A stretch of 10,263 bases of DNA from DATFXF01 sp035258565. GTDB taxonomy: Bacteria; Acidobacteriota; Terriglobia; Acidiferrales; UBA7541. The translations under genes were made by a program, and so were the position numbers. Below the pieces are notes generated by a model that was given only the letters and a program-made list of their open reading frames with translations, did no database searches and was not told the origin of the DNA. The DNA is taken from assembly GCA_035258565.1 (NCBI GenBank), contig DATFXF010000195.1, forward strand, positions 1 to 10,263, given 5' to 3'. Positions 6,996-10,263 of this stretch are shown here, in pieces. How positions within the stretch are numbered: the first letter of the stretch is position 1; each line of letters begins with the position of its first letter.

Positions 6996-8582
6996 CTAAA
7001 TGCGCCGCTCGATGCGGGGGAAGTCGAGCCAGACTTTGACGCCGCAGAAGTGCGAGCCTTCCGTGCAGATGGGCGAAGTGATGTTCGCGCGGAGGAAGCA
7101 GGGCGGGCCCAGGTAGCGCGCCAGTTCCGGCAGCACGGCGCGGAGCTGAGCGACTTCTTCCATCGAGGCCTGGTAAATCTCCTCCTGGGCATTAAAGCAG
7201 GTGCGCATCGTCCACTTGTGGAGCAGGTGGAGCAGCGAGCCCGATTCGACCAAGCGGATGGCCTTCGCGTTGGGAAGCAGATAGAGCGCGAGCTCGGGGG
7301 GTACGCCGCACTCGAGCAGCTCGTTCTTCGCCGCCCAGGCTTCGGCCATGGCGCGCTCGTAGACTTCGCGTGCCTGGGCATTACTCGCAATCAGCATCGG
7401 CGTGATGTAGTCAGGCGCGCGCGTATCGGTCAGCGCGAGCAGCGGCCGCGAGCCCGGCACCATGCGATGGCGTTGGTCCTGGCTGTCGGCGGTGTGGCTG
7501 ATCTTTTTGGCAAAGGTGAAATTCGCGTGCTGGAGCGCGCGCATCATCGGCGCGTGCACGCCGATATTCAGCGTCTCCAGGCGGTAGGAGTTGCGCGCGG
7601 GATTGAGCAGCCGGTCGAGCGCTTCCTCGTCCGGGCAGACCGCTTCGGTCAGCCCCAGGACCGCGCGGTAGGCCTCGGCCACGACGCGCGGCGCGCGGGG
7701 CGAAAAGTCTACGAGCTTGGATGTCAAGCCATGGAGCCGCGCATCGAAGTCGCGTGCGAAGGAGTCGCCATCTGCCTCGGGCGGCGCGTGCTTCCATTCC
7801 GGCAGCTCGTCCATGGCGGCGTTATCAAAGCGGTCAAAGAACTGTGCATCCACGTCGCGCACTCGGGCGACCATCTCGCCAATCACGTGCCGTGCTTCGG
7901 TGGGCGTGTCCGAGGCTCCCTGCATCCGCCACAGCCGGTGCAACACAATTCCCGAAAGCGTGTGCACCATCGTGGTGAACGCAGCGACAGGCAGGACGTA
8001 GCGGGCCACTTCGATAGCGCGCTTTTCGGCCTGCCGCTCGACTTTCTGGGCACGCTTGGGATGCGACAGTGAGCTCAGGTGCCAGATGTCGCTCAAAATT
8101 GCGCGCGCATCCGCTTTCAGCAGCGCGGTCAGCTCGCGGTAGCGATCCCAGGCGCGAGCGACGGCGCGCTCGTAAATCGTACGCTCCGCCGGCCCGAATC
8201 CTTCGCCCGGCGGCGGAACGTAGGCCTGCGCGCGGTCGAGCCGCACGTAACGCTGGCTCTGCTGCTCGGAGTTGTAGAACGGGTGCGCGTGGAGAAAGGA
8301 CCAGACAAATTGCCGGCTGACGTTTTCGAGCCCAAACTCAAAGTGCGCGTGCTGATAAACGGTGTGGTGACCACCGTAGAACGTCGCCGCGCCGATGGTG
8401 AGCCGCTGCTTCTCGGTGATTTCCTCAGGCGCGATCAGGTGCGGCGAATAGCACGTACGGGCCGCGGCAATCGCAGAGTCGTAGGGATGGGCAAAATAGT
8501 TGCGGAGCGTCACCCGCGGCGCTGCCGTTTCGACCCGCGATTCCCTCGACGCTTCGGTGGAGGCTGATGGCGGTGTGGTCAT
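6996..8582 (-). CDS. Double-domain ThyX-family (FAD-dependent thymidylate synthase-like) protein
   Basis: This 528-residue protein is about twice the length of a normal ThyX (about 220-260), and each half resembles ThyX, the flavin enzyme that makes dTMP from dUMP. Half 1 (about 25-255) has AARTCYSP (40-47), FEFGLENVSRQF (81-92) and the S/Q-rich NSEQQSQRYVRL (104-115). Where ThyX has its RHR flavin signature it reads HAH (98-100). Half 2 (about 330-528) has NFTFAKKI, an intact RHR at 371-373 followed by PGSRP instead of the ExSxR part, then a ThyX-like C-terminal helix set (YLLPNAKAIRLVESGSLLHLL, FNAQEEI). Cysteines cluster at 425, 462, 495, 506 and 513. Whether it makes dTMP is not certain. 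The ATG at 8582 is chosen; a GTG at 8603 would add 7 residues, and neither has a clear Shine-Dalgarno. It follows rpmE by 66 nt, probably in one transcript. Confidence 0.82.
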   Translation of the reverse strand: MTTPPSASTEASRESRVETAAPRVTLRNYFAHPYDSAIAAARTCYSPHLIAPEEITEKQRLTIGAATFYGGHHTVYQHAHFEFGLENVSRQFVWSFLHAHPFYNSEQQSQRYVRLDRAQAYVPPPGEGFGPAERTIYERAVARAWDRYRELTALLKADARAILSDIWHLSSLSHPKRAQKVERQAEKRAIEVARYVLPVAAFTTMVHTLSGIVLHRLWRMQGASDTPTEARHVIGEMVARVRDVDAQFFDRFDNAAMDELPEWKHAPPEADGDSFARDFDARLHGLTSKLVDFSPRAPRVVAEAYRAVLGLTEAVCPDEEALDRLLNPARNSYRLETLNIGVHAPMMRALQHANFTFAKKISHTADSQDQRHRMVPGSRPLLALTDTRAPDYITPMLIASNAQAREVYERAMAEAWAAKNELLECGVPPELALYLLPNAKAIRLVESGSLLHLLHKWTMRTCFNAQEEIYQASMEEVAQLRAVLPELARYLGPPCFLRANITSPICTEGSHFCGVKVWLDFPRIERRI

Positions 8583-8648
8583 TCTCGGCGCGCATTCTAA
8601 CACCCGGGCGGCCCGAGCAGAACAGCAGGGCCAAAGAGACCCCGAGGC

Positions 8649-8885
8649 CTACTTCTTCGCAGTCTTTGCGGTCTTGGCCGCCTGGCCGGCGTACTTACGC
8701 AGGAAGCGCTCGACGCGGCCCGCAGTGTCCACCAGCTTCTGCTTGCCGGTGAAAAACGGGTGGCAATTCGAGCAGATTTCAACGCGCAGCAGCTCACCCT
8801 TGATCGTGGAACGCGTTTTGAACGTGTTCCCACAGGCGCAATGGACGGTGACTTCGTGGTAGTCGGGGTGAATCCCGGATTTCAT
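8649..8885 (-). CDS. rpmE: 50S ribosomal protein L31, zinc-binding (C+) form
   Basis: This 78-residue protein matches L31, a large-subunit protein at the bridge to the 30S head. It opens MKSGIHPDYHEVTVHCACGNTF, the classic L31 start. The four zinc ligands are present: C16 and C18 (CAC) and C38 and C41 (CSNCHPF), so this is the C+ form rather than the zinc-free paralogue made under zinc limitation. The tail (GQAAKTAKTAKK) is a short Lys/Ala-rich extension. GGGAG lies 8 nt before the ATG at 8885. A strong-looking promoter lies about 90 nt upstream. Between its stop and thyX a 6-bp GC hairpin with a 3-nt loop (8603-8617) lacks a U-tract, so read-through into thyX is likely. Confidence 0.96.
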   Translation of the reverse strand: MKSGIHPDYHEVTVHCACGNTFKTRSTIKGELLRVEICSNCHPFFTGKQKLVDTAGRVERFLRKYAGQAAKTAKTAKK

Positions 8886-8974
8886 CTAGATAGCTCCCAT
8901 CAACCGTGGCCGGTCTCGACGACTTCTCCCGGAACCGCTCGAGCCGCGTGACTAGGCCCACGGACAAACACCCA

Positions 8975-9003
8975 AGGATACGCGAACTCTGCGAGCTTGC
9001 CAA
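8975..9003 (-). promoter_or_regulatory. Probable sigma70 promoter of rpmE-thyX
   Basis: On the minus strand TTGGCA (8998-9003; 5/6 match) and TATCCT (8975-8980; 4/6 match, with all key positions) are separated by exactly 17 nt. Transcription would start near 8968, giving a leader of about 80 nt before rpmE. The -35 box overlaps a 9-bp palindrome, CTTGGCAAG, and the insertion-sequence relic ends about 30 nt upstream. This is the best promoter candidate in the window. Confidence 0.6.
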
Positions 9004-9035
9004 GTTGGGTCAAGACCCGTTTAACTCCATAATTC

Positions 9036-9071
9036 TGTCACCCCTGGACACCAAGGTGAGAATGTCACCCC
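9036..9071. repeat. Direct and inverted repeats at the insertion-sequence end
   Basis: Two copies of TGTCACCCC are spaced 27 nt start to start. Between them GGTGA (9055-9059) pairs with TCACC (9065-9069) over a 5-nt loop, and CACC (9049-9052) faces GGTG (9055-9058). This density of one motif in 36 nt is typical of a transposase-binding end. Confidence 0.6.
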
Positions 9072-9192
9072 ATGAGACAGGAGACATGCACGTTGACTCA
9101 GAAGGAACTGCATCGAGTGGCTGGGATTTAGCCGTTGTTCTGAAGGGGAACTGGCGTGATCGGCTAGCTTCCCGGCGATGCGTTCGGGGTCC
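9072..9192 (+). pseudogene. Transposase N-terminal fragment, frameshifted
   Basis: The ATG at 9072 opens MRQETCTLTQKELHRVAGI and then meets TAG at 9129. Dropping one T from the TTT run at 9127-9129 continues the frame as SRCSEGELA, a stop (TGA 9157), then SASFPAMRS. As recalled, ISNCY-type transposases read approximately LTQKELxRVxVIxxCVxGELxxxxAAELLxLS here, so the fragment matches with one frameshift and one nonsense codon. The end is approximate because similarity fades after about 9180. It cannot make a functional transposase. Confidence 0.5.
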
Positions 9193-9203
9193 TCCCATGG
9201 ACC
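9188..9203 (-). terminator. Possible termination hairpin after hdeD
   Basis: GGTCC and GGACC form a perfect 5-bp stem with a 6-nt loop, starting 15 nt after the hdeD stop. No U-tract follows, so this is a weak call. Confidence 0.22.
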
Positions 9204-9217
9204 TGCTAGACCCAATC

Positions 9218-9775
9218 TCAAGCCAACTTGGCGAGCAGGCGGCGCGCGGCCAGAGAAAGCATCAAGCGAGCGATGCCGCTGAACAACATGCTGATCCCCA
9301 CAAGCATGCCGATTACCCACTCGGCGCTCGACGGCCAAGTCCTCCAAATCATGATGGCGAGGATCAGGGTGACGATTCCATCAAACAGCAACCAACCCCA
9401 ACCGGGCATCGGACGGAGTCGGAGTGACAAGATAAGTTCCAAGACTCCTTCCGCAAACAGGTAAATCGCGAGGGCAAGCGTAAGCGACGCAAGACCCAAC
9501 ACCGGATTGATCAACATGTATGCCCCCACGAGAATATAGAGGATACCGAGCAGCAGCTCCCAGACAAGCCCGCCGGTGCTCCGCGTGTGCCAGGCAAACA
9601 CGAGATGGGCTCCACCGCTGAAAACAAGCAGCCAGGCGACCAAGAGATTCACTGCGATTCCCGCCGCCTGAGGTACGGCAATGGCTAGGAAACCGGCCAC
9701 GAGCATCAGTATGCTGAGCGCAATTGACCACTTCACTGACCCCTTTACGATGGTGATCGTTGATATAGTGCTCAT
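9218..9775 (-). CDS. HdeD/DUF308 family membrane protein
   Basis: This 185-residue protein is almost wholly hydrophobic, with six predicted membrane helices (about 14-34, 38-62, 71-90, 92-118, 125-145 and 150-176). The pattern of paired helices with short loops, SGGAHLVFAW after helix 2 and LFSGIARLMLSLAARR in helix 6, fits the HdeD family. E. coli HdeD is an inner-membrane protein linked to acid resistance at high cell density; most family members have no known function, so only family membership is claimed. The frame is open upstream to 9835, but the ATG at 9775 has a textbook ribosome binding site and gives the normal family length and N-terminus (MSTISTITIVKGSVKW). It stands alone, divergent from the gene at 9923, with the insertion-sequence relic behind it. 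Confidence 0.85.
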   Translation of the reverse strand: MSTISTITIVKGSVKWSIALSILMLVAGFLAIAVPQAAGIAVNLLVAWLLVFSGGAHLVFAWHTRSTGGLVWELLLGILYILVGAYMLINPVLGLASLTLALAIYLFAEGVLELILSLRLRPMPGWGWLLFDGIVTLILAIMIWRTWPSSAEWVIGMLVGISMLFSGIARLMLSLAARRLLAKLA

Positions 9776-9780
9776 GACCC

Positions 9781-9787
9781 CCTCCCT
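9781..9787 (-). promoter_or_regulatory. Ribosome binding site that decides the hdeD start
   Basis: AGGGAGG on the minus strand ends 5 nt before the ATG at 9775, a near-ideal Shine-Dalgarno. It supports this start over the upstream frame opening at 9835. Confidence 0.75.
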
Positions 9788-9922
9788 ACGTCCTTCACGG
9801 ACAAACTCATCTCCAAAAGCGAACACAGCATACACCTGGTAGCCTTACATTTGACCCCTGGGCCGGAGTTCGTCTCGCTTTTCGCTTGTCTCTTAGCCTG
9901 GCGGGGTATAGCGTTTGACACC

Positions 9923-10263
9923 ATGCGCGTCGAGGTTGCCTTCGAAGCAGAAGAGCACACTGGCCTTCTCCAAATCCCTTGGCAAGCCGCTGAGCCGGAC
10001 AATTGCTACTTCGATTTGCGGGAAAATCCCGAGGCAATAGATCGCCTCGAGCCGGCACGACAGCACCGGCCGCTGCGGGGCTTCTTGACCGCGCTGAACA
10101 GCGCGGATTCTGTTTTCGCTACCGCTCGATCGAAGATCTACCCGGCGAGCGCCGAGGGTGCTGGAGAACCTTGTGAGTTCGCCTCGCGCGTGGATCTGAT
10201 CTTCGCCGCCGAGCCATTCAATTTCGAACGGAGTCGCTACGAAGAGCTCGCGCACCGGCTCCA
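9923..10263 (+). CDS. Unrecognised protein, N-terminal part (cut by right window edge)
   Basis: A plus-strand frame is open from the ATG at 9923 to the window end (113 codons plus 2 nt) and translates to a soluble, protein-like sequence that I do not recognise. It begins MRVEVAFEAEEHTGLLQIPW, with FDLRENPEAIDRLEPARQ near residues 34-51, PLRGFLTALNSADSVFATA near 54-72, and FASRVDLIFAAEPFNFERSRYEELAHRL at the end. It is acidic, with no signal peptide, no membrane helix and no evident cysteine or histidine metal motif. The frame is also open upstream; a TTG at 9851 would add 24 residues, but they look less protein-like. No Shine-Dalgarno precedes the ATG. A TATAGC at 9907-9912 could be a -10 box for an almost leaderless transcript, with no good -35. 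It is divergent from hdeD. A competing minus-strand frame (9893-10255) looks less like a protein. Confidence 0.6.
   Translation, partial: MRVEVAFEAEEHTGLLQIPWQAAEPDNCYFDLRENPEAIDRLEPARQHRPLRGFLTALNSADSVFATARSKIYPASAEGAGEPCEFASRVDLIFAAEPFNFERSRYEELAHRL

Larger units (their letters stand above)
9036..9200 (+). mobile_element. Decayed left end of an insertion sequence (ISNCY/IS1202-like)
   Basis: TGTCACCCC occurs at 9036-9044 and again at 9063-9071, with related CACC and GGTGA pieces between, like the end and subterminal repeats that transposases bind. Directly after it comes a broken transposase start (9072). I recognise the N-terminal LTQKELxRV helix-turn-helix opening of ISNCY/IS1202-type transposases, from memory and not from a search. 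No matching right end (GGGGTGACA) is present in the window, and the remaining DNA up to hdeD is too short for a transposase, so only a fragment survives. The right limit is approximate. It lies in the gap between rpmE and hdeD and interrupts neither gene. Confidence 0.55.

Noticed and set aside
8603..8617. GC hairpin between rpmE and thyX as a terminator
   Set aside because: The stem is 6 bp with a G-U pair and a 3-nt loop, and is not followed by a U-tract. It more likely does not stop transcription.
8906..9427. Plus-strand open frame of 173 residues crossing the rpmE upstream gap and the hdeD 3' end
   Set aside because: It runs through the rpmE promoter, the insertion-sequence relic in the wrong frame, and antisense of hdeD. 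Its composition changes along the way, as expected for a chance frame.
9893..10255. Minus-strand frame of 120 residues at the right edge
   Set aside because: The opposite plus-strand frame is open through the window edge and gives a more protein-like sequence. Some doubt remains, since neither has a recognised homologue.
1..10263. CRISPR array, toxin-antitoxin pair, prophage or defence island
   Set aside because: No spaced repeats, no small overlapping toxin-antitoxin frames and no phage or nuclease genes were found. Apart from the insertion-sequence relic, the content is housekeeping.

Overview
This window reads as a stretch of core chromosome from a GC-rich bacterium. Nearly all of it is coded on the minus strand, and gene order runs from right to left. 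Gene content and order (rpmE, a thyX-type gene, prfA, prmC, then dinB, a SpoIIE/PP2C phosphatase, a CCA/poly(A) polymerase and lon), GC-rich codons, several GTG/TTG starts and an unusual double-domain ThyX suggest a Gram-negative-type soil bacterium. Acidobacteriota is my best guess, but this is inference from style and synteny; no rRNA or other marker here settles it.

Layout from left to right. 1-575 (-) is the 5' part of lon, cut by the window edge. 576-843 has no gene; it holds an AT-rich pocket with short inverted repeats, a candidate lon promoter, and possible termination hairpins of the upstream gene. 844-5579 (-) is a tight five-gene block read prfA -> prmC -> dinB -> phosphatase -> cca, with prfA at 5621-6712; junctions are 41, about 17, 6 and 45 nt. 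6713-6995 is the prfA leader, with a good sigma70-like promoter. 6996-8582 (-) is a two-domain ThyX-family protein and 8649-8885 (-) is the zinc form of ribosomal protein L31, with a very good promoter at 8975-9003. 8886-9217 contains that promoter and a decayed left end of an insertion sequence. 9218-9775 (-) is an HdeD/DUF308 six-helix membrane protein. 9923-10263 (+) is the start of an unrecognised gene, divergent from hdeD and cut by the right edge.

How the genes fit together: the centre is a translation-termination module (RF1 and PrmC, the methyltransferase that modifies its GGQ glutamine) placed after a ribosomal protein gene. A thymidylate-type gene sits between rpmE and prfA, where Bacillus subtilis has thymidine kinase (tdk). 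Downstream the theme becomes stress and repair: translesion polymerase Pol IV, a membrane-anchored regulatory phosphatase, tRNA 3'-end synthesis or repair, and the Lon protease.

I see no defence system, CRISPR array, prophage, tRNA or rRNA gene. The most unusual items are the fused ThyX, whose two halves each keep a different part of the ThyX signature and whose C-terminus is cysteine-rich; the insertion-sequence relic; and the unknown gene at the right edge.
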